A DNA stretch of 16,788 nucleotides from Pedosphaera sp. (GCA_009695395.1 SIBB01000026.1:1-16788), one strand, 5' to 3'; positions 1-5,901 are shown, counted from the stretch's first letter. The notes: generated by a model from the sequence alone, not told the origin. Numbers and translations are program-made.

Positions 1-950
1 GGGTCGCTCTGGCTCACACCGAAACCGTAGCGGTAGGGCAAACAGTGCGCGTGCTCCTCCGGGATGCCGGGGCCGAGCTTGCCGGGCACGGACAGCGCGG
101 GGTCGGGGCGATGCGGCACCTTGTCAAAGCAGCTCAAGCGCACGCCGAACTCGATGGGATTCCCACTCGCGCGGATGCCCGCGATGATGTCGCACAGGAT
201 CCGCGTGCGGTTCTCGAAGCTGCCGCCGAACTTGCCGGGCCGCGTGTGCGCGCCGAGGAACTCGTGCAGCAGATAGCCGTGGCAATGCTTCAAGTCCACG
301 AAGTCCGCGCCCACGTCCCACGCGAGCTGCGCCGCGCGGATGAAGTCCTCGATGAGCCGCTCAATCTCGTCGTCGGTGAAGACCTGCGCGTCGCTCGTGA
401 CCTTGAACTTCGGGTCGAGAATCGGATGCCGGAACGCGACACGCGGCTCGTAGGTCGTCTTCCCGTTCGGTTTGCAGAAACGTCCCGAGTGTGTGAGCTG
501 GAATCCGATGACGAGGTCGTCCGTCGTGCCGTAACGCTCCGCGTGCGCCTGCTTCAGGAGGCCGACCAGCTCGGCGATGCCGGCTTTGTTCTGCTCGATG
601 ATAATGAGCTGGTTCGGGTTCGCGCGACCGTCGGGGCGCACGGCCATCGCCTCCGCGCCGCAAATCAACTTCGCGCCGCTCTCGCCGAAGCGCTGCCAGC
701 GCCGACGCATTTCGTCGCTCAAGCCACCGGTCGTCGTGCCGTCCCAGCCCTCCATCGGGTGGAGCGCGATGCGGTTGCCGATGGGCTTGCCGTTGACGGT
801 TACGTTCGGCACCGGCTCGGCGAGCGGGGAATTCCCCCTGGCGATGGCGTCTTCGCAAGGCAGCTCAATACCGAGGCCGGCACAGTGCGCGCGGAAGTCC
901 GCGGCCGTCTTCAGCGACGGGATGCGGGTGAGTTTGAAAGGGGCGGACAC
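1..950 (-). CDS. NADH:flavin oxidoreductase / old yellow enzyme family protein (partial, C-terminus beyond window)
   Basis: An FMN-binding TIM-barrel oxidoreductase that reduces an unknown substrate using NAD(P)H; probably cytoplasmic. The minus-strand frame stays open from about 968 to the window edge, giving 316 complete codons from the chosen GTG (948-950). Family signatures by residue: GNRIALHPMEG (58-68), GFQLTHSGR (149-157, flavin-contacting Gln151), DLKHCHGYLLHEFL (219-232) and GGSFENRTRI (242-251), the usual order for the family. The position that normally holds the first active-site His of HxxH/HxxN is Lys221, giving KHCH. The start is uncertain: no ATG and no Shine-Dalgarno lies upstream, and the frame continues as LAQLQF before the GTG and overlaps the stop of the preceding gene, which suggests cotranscription with it. 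Family members usually have 360-420 residues, so roughly 50-100 residues are missing. Family is near certain; substrate is unknown. Confidence 0.9.
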   Translation of the reverse strand, partial: MSAPFKLTRIPSLKTAADFRAHCAGLGIELPCEDAIARGNSPLAEPVPNVTVNGKPIGNRIALHPMEGWDGTTTGGLSDEMRRRWQRFGESGAKLICGAEAMAVRPDGRANPNQLIIIEQNKAGIAELVGLLKQAHAERYGTTDDLVIGFQLTHSGRFCKPNGKTTYEPRVAFRHPILDPKFKVTSDAQVFTDDEIERLIEDFIRAAQLAWDVGADFVDLKHCHGYLLHEFLGAHTRPGKFGGSFENRTRILCDIIAGIRASGNPIEFGVRLSCFDKVPHRPDPALSVPGKLGPGIPEEHAHCLPYRYGFGVSQSD

Positions 951-964
951 GAACTGGAGTTGAG

Positions 965-1390
965 CTAAGGCTGACCGCGTTCCGCTACGAACAGCCGCGT
1001 AAACTCGCCATCGCTGACGTTGTAATAAATGCGTTTGCCGTCGGCGCTGAAGGCCGGATGAGGGTCGTTGCGCCGCCACGAGAGAGCGCCTTTGCTTTGC
1101 ACGAAGCTATGGAGCAGCGCCCATTTCCCGCCATTCATATCGGCCACCATGATACCCCACTCGGTCGGTTGACCGCCGACGGTGTCGGTCAGGCCATCCG
1201 TGACCATCAGCTTCCCATCGGGGCTTTCTGGGTTCGCGACGTAGTAGCTGTGGATGGAATGGCGGCCCGCCACCGGCGAGACTGGGGCGACGCGGACGTT
1301 CGCCTTCCACGGAGCGACGGGATCACCCAGTAGCGCTGCAGCCACGAGCGGAAACGAGATAAGGAGGAGCAGGCAGAGCGGGAATTTCAT
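965..1390 (-). CDS. Short exported TolB/PD40-type beta-propeller protein, possibly an internally deleted remnant
   Basis: A 141-residue protein with a clear signal peptide (MKFPLCLLLLISFPLVAAAL), so it is exported. Two PD40-like blade motifs are visible: ESPDGKLMVTDG near the N-terminus and HPAFSADGKRIYYNVSDG near the C-terminus, the latter followed by a typical closing strand (FTRLFVAE). Exported propellers of this kind, including oligogalacturonate-lyase-like proteins, normally have 350-450 residues and six or seven blades. Here only about the first and last blades are present, in one intact frame. I infer an internal deletion or a degenerate copy, but a short genuine secreted protein is possible. 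The stop lies about 15 bases before the proposed start of the flavin oxidoreductase gene, so the two are probably cotranscribed. An alternative ATG at 1397-1399 would add three residues; neither start has a Shine-Dalgarno. Confidence 0.65.
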   Translation of the reverse strand: MKFPLCLLLLISFPLVAAALLGDPVAPWKANVRVAPVSPVAGRHSIHSYYVANPESPDGKLMVTDGLTDTVGGQPTEWGIMVADMNGGKWALLHSFVQSKGALSWRRNDPHPAFSADGKRIYYNVSDGEFTRLFVAERGQP

Positions 1391-1440
1391 AGTGACCATG
1401 TGCGCGCGGCGAGACCTTCGCAGACTTTATGAAGCCGGGT

Positions 1441-1454
1441 GCTTGGAAACAAGC
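1441..1454 (-). terminator. Small hairpin just downstream of tRNA-His
   Basis: GCTTG-GAAA-CAAGC on the plus strand is a perfect 5-bp stem with a 4-base loop, starting 8 bases past the encoded CCA of the tRNA. No U-run follows on the minus strand, so intrinsic termination is doubtful. It may instead be a processing or pausing signal for the tRNA 3' trailer. Confidence 0.25.
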
Positions 1455-1461
1455 GGGGAGG

Positions 1462-1537
1462 TGGGGTGGCCGACGGGATTCGAACCCGCAACAACAGGCT
1501 CCACAAGCCTGGACTCTACCATTGAGCTACGACCACC
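1462..1537 (-). tRNA. tRNA-His (anticodon GTG)
   Basis: Read on the minus strand, the acceptor stem GTGGTCG (1536-1530) pairs with CGGCCAC (1472-1466) with one G-U pair. The anticodon arm is CAGGC-TTGTGGA-GCCTG with anticodon GTG, and the T arm holds GGTTCGAATCC. Two histidine-identity features are encoded: the extra G-1 (position 1537) opposite discriminator C73 (1465). The CCA end is also encoded (1464-1462). It charges histidine for translation. It lies between the kinase gene and the short propeller gene, on the same strand as both. Confidence 0.97.
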
Positions 1538-1552
1538 AGTCGCACGCCGCTG

Positions 1553-1581
1553 AATCTAGGAAAATGACGTGCGCGGGTCAA
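1553..1581 (-). promoter_or_regulatory. Sigma-70-type promoter of tRNA-His
   Basis: On the minus strand a -35 box TTGACC (1581-1576) and a -10 box TAGATT (1558-1553) are separated by exactly 17 bases. A start about 7 bases after the -10 box would give a leader of roughly 9 bases before G-1 of the tRNA. Spacing and position make this one of the clearest promoters in the window. It shows that the tRNA is transcribed independently of the kinase gene upstream. Confidence 0.75.
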
Positions 1582-1620
1582 GTGCCCCCTCAAGTGCGCC
1601 CTCACATCGGGCGCGTCCAC

Positions 1621-1636
1621 GCCTTCCGTGGAAGGC
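1621..1636 (-). terminator. Perfect inverted repeat after the kinase gene (possible terminator)
   Basis: GCCTTCC-GT-GGAAGGC is a 7-bp perfect inverted repeat with a 2-base centre, 34-49 bases past the kinase stop codon and before the tRNA promoter. The position suits termination of the vWA-PP2C-kinase operon. There is no U-tract, so Rho-dependent termination or an RNA-stabilising end is equally possible. Confidence 0.35.
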
Positions 1637-1669
1637 ACGCGCACGCCGCGCACGACCGGCCCGAGGCTC

Positions 1670-3187
1670 CTACGCCCCCAGGAAATCAAACACCGCGAGC
1701 CGTCCTCCATCCTCCAGCGAGAGCAACACCCGCAGGCCGGGGGTGAGTTCGACGTGATGGCCGTGGCGTAGGTAGTCCCTCGTGTCCACGAGCACCATGT
1801 CAGCATTGCTCTGGTTTACGAGATACCAGCGGCCTTGGTGGAAGGTGAAGTAGCCCACGGGCTCGCGCTTGGCGTCGAGCGGGGAGACGTTGGAGCGGGC
1901 GTGCCATGGGTAGAGATACTGGCCGTTCCAGACGGTGAGGGAGTGTTCGTCGTCCTTGAAGTCCAGCGTCTCGCTGCCAGGGCGTTTGATATGGCGGAGG
2001 AACGCCGCCACGGGCACGGGGGCGGCGAGCTTGCGTTTGCTGAACGGGCAATCGAGCGGCAAACCCTGCGCGACGATGAACCAGTTTTTCCCGTCGGGGC
2101 TCGGGTGAATCAGGTCGAGGGTCTTCTGCAAGGCCTTCTCCCATTCGCTAGCGCTAGCGCGCAGGTGCGGCGCGTGTAGGCCCACCACGAAGGTCTTGAT
2201 GAAGAGCTTCTGCAAGTAGGGCCCCAACCGGGACACGGGAATCTCCGGCCCCGGCTTCAAATGGTTCGTCGCATCTGTCGGGTGCTCCACGTAAAGCGCC
2301 TGCGCGCCCATGCTCAACAAGTCGTCCTCCTCCGGCGACCGCGTGCTGCGCACCTTTGGGCCCATCAGCGGGTGCCGCAGCAGCAGGCTCTCGTAGATCA
2401 AGACCGCCAGCGCGTGCAAATCCGTCTCGATGCTCGGCTGCTTCTTCCCGGCCACCACTTCCGGGGCGATGTAACCCGGCGTGCCCATCACCGTCGGTGG
2501 CGCGAGGCCGGGCACCACGAGGGAATCGCAATCAATCACAGTCGCGTCACCGTGCTTCGGGTCGATGAGCACGTTGTTGTGGGACAAGTCCGAGTGCGCG
2601 AGGCCGGCGAAGTGCAGCCGGCGCACGGAGCTGGCCATCACGGAGCAGCACTGGAGATACGTGAGTAAGTTGCCCCGTTCCTCCTCGGGCACGAGCTTGC
2701 GCGACTTCACGCCGGTGAACCACCGGCCTTTCTTCTCGCGCGTGTTGCCGGTGCGGTCCTTGAAGAAAAAGTTGCTGCGATACGCCGGGGCGACGACGCC
2801 AAGCACGGGCTTGAAGATGTTATGCCGCTTGATGAAGTCGGCGGGCAGGTTTGGGTCGTTGTCGATGATGCCGACGGGCCAGCAGAAGTGCTTGCGCCAG
2901 TAATCCGCCTGCGCGCCGCCGATGGTCGGGTTATAGGGGCCGATAATTTTCTCCAAGCGACGGCGGCGCTCGCCCGGATCCTTCACATGGCCGAAGAAGA
3001 AGGCGACGACGTGCTGCTTGTCCTTGGTGAAGAAGACGATTTTCTCGCCGCCGGACGCGAGTGGCTCGCTATCGAACTCCAGCGTGCTGCCGTCCGCGAG
3101 CTTGGCTCGGAGGAACTTTTGCTGCGGCGCGCTGGGCAAAGGCGGCGGCGGAGGCGGCGGGGACTTGGGTTTAGAAAGGAGAGCCAC
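1670..3187 (-). CDS. Divergent Ser/Thr protein kinase of the TerY-P triad (YegI-like)
   Basis: A 505-residue cytoplasmic kinase-fold protein, expected to phosphorylate Ser/Thr on partners. Residues 9-20 are a proline run. The N-lobe has a glycine loop LASGGEKIVFF (43-53). The catalytic loop is HSDLSHNN (198-205; Asp200, Asn205), the metal-binding triplet is IDCDS in place of DFG (218-222; Asp219), and GTPGYIAPE spans 235-243. The strand-3 'VxK' site reads VVAFFF (60-65), so the usual ATP-anchoring lysine appears to be Ala62. Residues ~365-505 are an extra beta-rich region; its last part (GRWYLVNQSN ... LTPGLRVLLS) resembles an FHA-like sandwich, which is inference. The start is GTG at 3187; no ATG or Shine-Dalgarno is available. 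It lies 33 bases after the PP2C gene, separated by a palindrome. The gene context (vWA, PP2C, kinase) supports the assignment more than overall similarity does. Confidence 0.88.
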   Translation of the reverse strand: MALLSKPKSPPPPPPPLPSAPQQKFLRAKLADGSTLEFDSEPLASGGEKIVFFTKDKQHVVAFFFGHVKDPGERRRRLEKIIGPYNPTIGGAQADYWRKHFCWPVGIIDNDPNLPADFIKRHNIFKPVLGVVAPAYRSNFFFKDRTGNTREKKGRWFTGVKSRKLVPEEERGNLLTYLQCCSVMASSVRRLHFAGLAHSDLSHNNVLIDPKHGDATVIDCDSLVVPGLAPPTVMGTPGYIAPEVVAGKKQPSIETDLHALAVLIYESLLLRHPLMGPKVRSTRSPEEDDLLSMGAQALYVEHPTDATNHLKPGPEIPVSRLGPYLQKLFIKTFVVGLHAPHLRASASEWEKALQKTLDLIHPSPDGKNWFIVAQGLPLDCPFSKRKLAAPVPVAAFLRHIKRPGSETLDFKDDEHSLTVWNGQYLYPWHARSNVSPLDAKREPVGYFTFHQGRWYLVNQSNADMVLVDTRDYLRHGHHVELTPGLRVLLSLEDGGRLAVFDFLGA

Positions 3188-3200
3188 GGAGTTTTATTTG

Positions 3201-3221
3201 GCCACAGATGTCATCTGTGGC
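3201..3221. repeat. Perfect 10-bp palindrome between the PP2C and kinase genes
   Basis: GCCACAGATG (3201-3210) is followed, after one base, by its exact complement CATCTGTGGC (3212-3221). It fills most of the 33-base gap between the two genes and its last base lies in the PP2C stop codon. In the transcript it would form a stable hairpin after the stop. No U-run follows on the coding strand, so attenuation, mRNA processing or a protein-binding site are all possible. The word CCACAGATG also resembles short dispersed repeats I associate with PVC genomes. Confidence 0.7.
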
Positions 3222-4921
3222 TAAAAAGAAATGGTCGGTGGCAGCCGGTGCAACACCGCTACCGTCCGGTCATCGTTCTCGCCGCGCTTCTCGAACTCCA
3301 GCCATTGCGCCAGTCCCCACGCGGCGGACTCTTGCAGGAGCGGCGCGAGTTGCAGCAACTGCGCTTTGAAATCCGGCAGCGGCTGGTCCACCCCTTTATA
3401 GAACTGCCGGAAGATGTCCGCCGCCTGCTTTTCCAGGGGATAAAACGGGTCCTCGATGCCGTCACTGCACAGGAGCACGCACTCAATCGGCTCGACGGGC
3501 GTGATGCAGTCCACGGCCTTGGCCTTCACCCGCGCGCAGTCGTCGGGGACGAAGCAACTGACCTCGCCGCTGTGCGTGCCGCTGTCGCTGGAGCCGAGGC
3601 GGGCGGTGGACTGGTCTTTGCGGAGCAGGCAAATCGCGCCGTCGCCAATCTGGTTCGTGAGGAGCAGCTCATGTTGCTCACCGCGATAGTGGAGCGCGGT
3701 CAGGAGCGTGCAGCGGAAGTCCTTGGGCGAGCAGCCGGACTTCTTGGCGAGGTCGAGCAGCGCATCGGTGGCGCTGAGGACGGCCTCGGTGACTTTACTG
3801 GAGAGATGTTCTTTCAACTTCGTCGCGTCGGCAGCCACAGCGGAGTCCACCTGCTCGGTGGCCGCGAGGAGGAACTCCACGACCCGATGCGCGGCGACGT
3901 GGCTGCCGATGCGGCTGTGCTGGCAACTGCCCGCGCCATCGGAGACGCAGAGGACGGTCGCGCGGTCATGAGCATCGCAGGCGAAGGAATCCTCGCGGTG
4001 CGTCCCGCCATTCGCGTGCATGCGGCCGCGACGCGATGCCCCGGCCGCGCGCCAGCCAGGGAGGACGCGTTCGAAGGCGACGGCGTCTGCCGCCGCGACC
4101 TTCCGCAACTCCGGGGCGTGGGCCGCGATGGCCGAGGGGCACCACGGCTCCTTCGCCGGGAGGTTCTTCCAAGTGGCGGGCTTGGGGCGGGCGGCGGGGG
4201 CAGAGGCCGGTGTGCTTTTGGCCGCTGTAGAAGTCGCGGGGTCGGGGGTCGACACGTTGGCAGCCAAGCGTGCTCCCTCGCCCTCGGAGGGAGAGGGCTG
4301 GGGTGAGGGTGAAGGCGTGGGAGTCTTGGCGTTGGTGGATGCAACGGAGCCGAGTGGCTTTTCTCCCTCACCCCGTCCCTCTCCCGCTGGGAGAGGGGGA
4401 GACGCAGGCAGCGTTTGTGCGGGAGCAGCCTTCACCTTTTCGGGCGGAGCGCAGACCACCGCGCTCGCCGGGACGGTCACGGCGATGGTCGGGGGCTGGA
4501 GTTTTATGTCGTCGCGCGGGATGTGGACGGGGGCGGCGGACTCGGCGATGTTGGGCGAAAGCTTGGCGGAGCGGTCGGGGGCGGCGGAAGCTGGGGGAAT
4601 AGCCTTCGCCGAGCCGGGTTTTGCCTCTGCGGCTATCGAAACGACATCTGATTGTCTCGGAACGGCCTCTGCTGGTCTCGGAACGGCTGCTGATGCAGCA
4701 GCAGACGCCGTTTCTACAGCAGCAGAGGGCAAATTTTCACCCGCAGCGGCCTTTCCGACCGCCGCAGACGCCAAGATTCCTGCCGCAGATGCCTCTTTTG
4801 CGGCGGATGACGGCTTGTCTGCGGCCGCAGCGGGTGGGCCGGCGGCTTCCGGAACCTTGGGAACGGCATCTTTGCCGTCGGCGGGCTTGTCGGCCTTGGA
4901 TTTGCGGCACCAGTCAAACAT
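3221..4921 (-). CDS. PP2C-family protein phosphatase of the TerY-P triad, with long Ala/Pro-rich N-terminal region
   Basis: A 566-residue protein, expected to remove phosphate from Ser/Thr on targets of the adjacent kinase. Residues ~20-250 are Ala/Pro/Ser/Lys-rich and probably disordered. The PP2C domain covers ~300-560, with metal-binding motifs REDSFA (309-314, Asp311), SDGAGS (327-332, Asp328), QIGDGA (424-429), CSDGIEDPF (485-493, Asp487) and ENDDRT (548-553, Asp551), so it looks catalytically intact. The family's usual size is 230-300 residues, so the extension doubles it. Residues 174-187 and 204-217 are encoded by two inverted copies of a GC-rich repeat. The ATG at 4921 (MFDWCRKSK) is chosen because it looks like a natural N-terminus and leaves the third repeat copy outside the gene. 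However, a TTG at 5038 in the same frame sits 9 bases after a perfect AGGAGG (5053-5048) and would give 605 residues; the start is unresolved. Confidence 0.9.
   Translation of the reverse strand: MFDWCRKSKADKPADGKDAVPKVPEAAGPPAAAADKPSSAAKEASAAGILASAAVGKAAAGENLPSAAVETASAAASAAVPRPAEAVPRQSDVVSIAAEAKPGSAKAIPPASAAPDRSAKLSPNIAESAAPVHIPRDDIKLQPPTIAVTVPASAVVCAPPEKVKAAPAQTLPASPPLPAGEGRGEGEKPLGSVASTNAKTPTPSPSPQPSPSEGEGARLAANVSTPDPATSTAAKSTPASAPAARPKPATWKNLPAKEPWCPSAIAAHAPELRKVAAADAVAFERVLPGWRAAGASRRGRMHANGGTHREDSFACDAHDRATVLCVSDGAGSCQHSRIGSHVAAHRVVEFLLAATEQVDSAVAADATKLKEHLSSKVTEAVLSATDALLDLAKKSGCSPKDFRCTLLTALHYRGEQHELLLTNQIGDGAICLLRKDQSTARLGSSDSGTHSGEVSCFVPDDCARVKAKAVDCITPVEPIECVLLCSDGIEDPFYPLEKQAADIFRQFYKGVDQPLPDFKAQLLQLAPLLQESAAWGLAQWLEFEKRGENDDRTVAVLHRLPPTISF
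4273..4313. repeat. GC-rich palindromic repeat, copy A, inside the PP2C coding sequence
   Basis: A 41-base element beginning CTCCCTCGCCCTCGG and ending GGTGAGGGTGAA. Its reverse complement matches copy B at 32 of 41 positions, counted by eye. It encodes residues 204-217 of the phosphatase (SPSPQPSPSEGEG), the Pro/Ser/Gly/Glu peptide typical of such repeats when translated. Confidence 0.75.
4361..4401. repeat. GC-rich palindromic repeat, copy B, inverted relative to copy A
   Basis: A 41-base element beginning TTCTCCCTCACCCCG and ending GGGAGAGGGGGAG, inverted with respect to copy A with a 47-base spacer. It encodes residues 174-187 of the phosphatase (PPLPAGEGRGEGE). It also contains its own inner palindrome CTCTCCC-GCT-GGGAGAG. 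Copies A and B together could fold into one long hairpin in the mRNA. Confidence 0.75.
4654..4687. repeat. In-frame 21-base direct repeat in the PP2C linker
   Basis: GTCTCGGAACGGC occurs at 4654-4666 and again at 4675-4687, a period of 21 bases or seven codons. It encodes two successive AVPRxxx heptapeptides (about residues 79-92). This points to local tandem duplication as one way the low-complexity region grew. Confidence 0.6.
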
Positions 4922-4976
4922 GGCAGGGACGGGAGGGGTGGTTCCGACGCAAGCCGACCGAACCCCCGCCGCGAAT

Positions 4977-5009
4977 CCCCTCTCCCCCGGTGGGGGCGAG
5001 GGAGAAGAA
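4977..5009. repeat. GC-rich palindromic repeat, shorter copy C, between the vWA gene and the PP2C start
   Basis: CTCTCCCCC (4980-4988) and GGGGGCGAG (4992-5000) form an inner palindrome with a 3-base loop and one mismatch. The flanking GAGGGAGAAG matches the ends of copies A and B. It is inverted relative to copy A and in the same orientation as copy B. If translation starts at 4921, it lies in the leader; if it starts at 5038, it encodes part of the phosphatase N-terminus. Confidence 0.6.
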
Positions 5010-5047
5010 GGTGCGGCGGCGGCAAGATGCGCGGGCAATCAAATCCG

Positions 5048-5053
5048 CCTCCT
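5048..5053 (-). promoter_or_regulatory. Perfect Shine-Dalgarno AGGAGG upstream of the PP2C gene
   Basis: CCTCCT on the plus strand reads AGGAGG on the minus strand, 20 bases past the vWA stop. It sits 9 bases before the in-frame TTG at 5038 and 5 bases before another TTG at 5042. The second TTG opens a 42-codon frame whose TGA overlaps the first codons of the ATG at 4921. It therefore either marks a TTG start for the phosphatase or a short coupled leader frame. Confidence 0.45.
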
Positions 5054-5073
5054 GACCTCGGCGGCTACGGAAT

Positions 5074-5766
5074 TCACACATGAATCACAATCTGCGGCGG
5101 GGGCGGGGGCAGGGAGATGCCTTCCATCGGGGCCGGGGGGGGCGGGGGCATCCCAGGCGCGGCGGGCATCGCGTCGGGGGCGGGGGCGGGGGCGCCGATT
5201 TTCTGGCTGGTCTGTTTGATGGAGGCGCTCACCCACTTGAAGAACTGCTTGAAGGCGTCGGGGGTCATTTCCTTCATCACCAAGACGGTGTCGGTGACGT
5301 GCTTGAGGACGTCGGGGTCGGCCTTTTCGCCGCAGGCCACGGCAATGAGGTTGCCGGGGCGGCGTTGCTTGACGGTGGCGGCGTGGGCTTCCCAGTCGTC
5401 GGTCGGTTCGCCATCGGTGAAGATGAAGATGAGGGGTTTCCAGTCGCCCTTCTTCTCGGGCGTGGTCTTCTGGACTTCGCGGTCCACGCAATCCATGAGG
5501 AGCTTCAGGGCCGCGCCGAAGGAGGTGGTTCCACCGGCGCGGATGTCGGGCGGGACGAAGCTGGCGAGCTCGGTGAGGGGGACGACTTGCTGGGCGTTGG
5601 CGTCGAAGGTAATGACGCTGAGGTAGGCGCACTCGACGGCGGAGGGGTCGCCCATCAGCTCGTTGTGGAGGGAGCGGATGCCGGACTTCACGGACTCGAT
5701 GGGCGCGCCGTTCATGGAACCGGAGCAGTCGGCGAGGATGTAAACGGGGAGGCGGCGGACGGACAT
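5074..5766 (-). CDS. TerY-like vWA domain protein (first gene of the kinase/phosphatase triad)
   Basis: A 230-residue cytoplasmic von Willebrand factor A domain protein. The metal-ion-dependent adhesion site is complete: DCSGS (13-17: Asp13, Ser15, Ser17), the Thr in AGGTTSFG (Thr80), and Asp118 in FTDGEPTDDW. Residues ~5-185 form the domain; residues 192-228 are a Pro/Ala-rich tail with runs of four or five prolines. In the TerY-P systems known from comparative genomics, such a protein is the adaptor that groups with a PP2C phosphatase and a kinase, which is exactly the gene order here. ATG at 5766 is chosen because AAAGG lies 8 bases upstream and the domain begins at once; an in-frame TTG at 5835 would add 23 low-complexity residues. 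It is the promoter-proximal gene of the triad and diverges from speA. No terC, terD or terB homologue is visible in the window. Confidence 0.9.
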   Translation of the reverse strand: MSVRRLPVYILADCSGSMNGAPIESVKSGIRSLHNELMGDPSAVECAYLSVITFDANAQQVVPLTELASFVPPDIRAGGTTSFGAALKLLMDCVDREVQKTTPEKKGDWKPLIFIFTDGEPTDDWEAHAATVKQRRPGNLIAVACGEKADPDVLKHVTDTVLVMKEMTPDAFKQFFKWVSASIKQTSQKIGAPAPAPDAMPAAPGMPPPPPAPMEGISLPPPPPQIVIHV

Positions 5767-5844
5767 GGTGTGGCCTTTGGGTTGAGTGGTTGTTTGCTGG
5801 CGCGCAGTGTCGGGAGAAGTGGGGGCGGTAGGCAAGGAAAAGTA

Positions 5845-5901
5845 TTCCGTGTTCCGTAAGCCACCCGCGTGCGGTTCCTCACTGAAGACTGAACACTGAA
5901 T
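5845..5901. repeat. Heptamer repeats in the divergent intergenic region
   Basis: Two adjacent copies of TTCCGTN (5845-5858) and three perfect adjacent copies of ACTGAAN (5881-5901) lie in the 219-base region between the vWA gene and speA. The rest of that region holds a speA promoter and no open frame worth calling. No clear promoter for the triad operon was found on the minus strand. Confidence 0.6.

Noticed and set aside
45..968. A 307-codon plus-strand frame over the window start
   Set aside because: The minus strand here encodes a flavin oxidoreductase with all expected motifs; this frame is its antisense shadow.
2148..2161. GCTAGCGCTAGC palindrome in the kinase gene, with a similar word near 14160
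   Set aside because: Both lie in coding sequence for Ala/Ser/Leu-rich stretches and are explained by codon runs; no further context suggests a binding site.
2822..4306. A 494-codon plus-strand frame across the kinase and phosphatase genes
   Set aside because: It is antisense to two genes with clear catalytic motifs and spans their junction. Its composition is Arg/Gly/Ala-rich with no recognisable domain.
1670..5766. Interpretation as a phage-defence island
   Set aside because: Kinase/phosphatase/vWA clusters have been linked to stress and conflict systems, but no nuclease, toxin, transposase, phage gene or other defence gene is in the window to support that claim.
5767..5860. Search for a promoter of the triad on the minus strand
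   Set aside because: No -35/-10 pair with acceptable spacing was found; the candidates TTACGG/TACTTT and TTGCCT/CGACAC are too weak or badly spaced.
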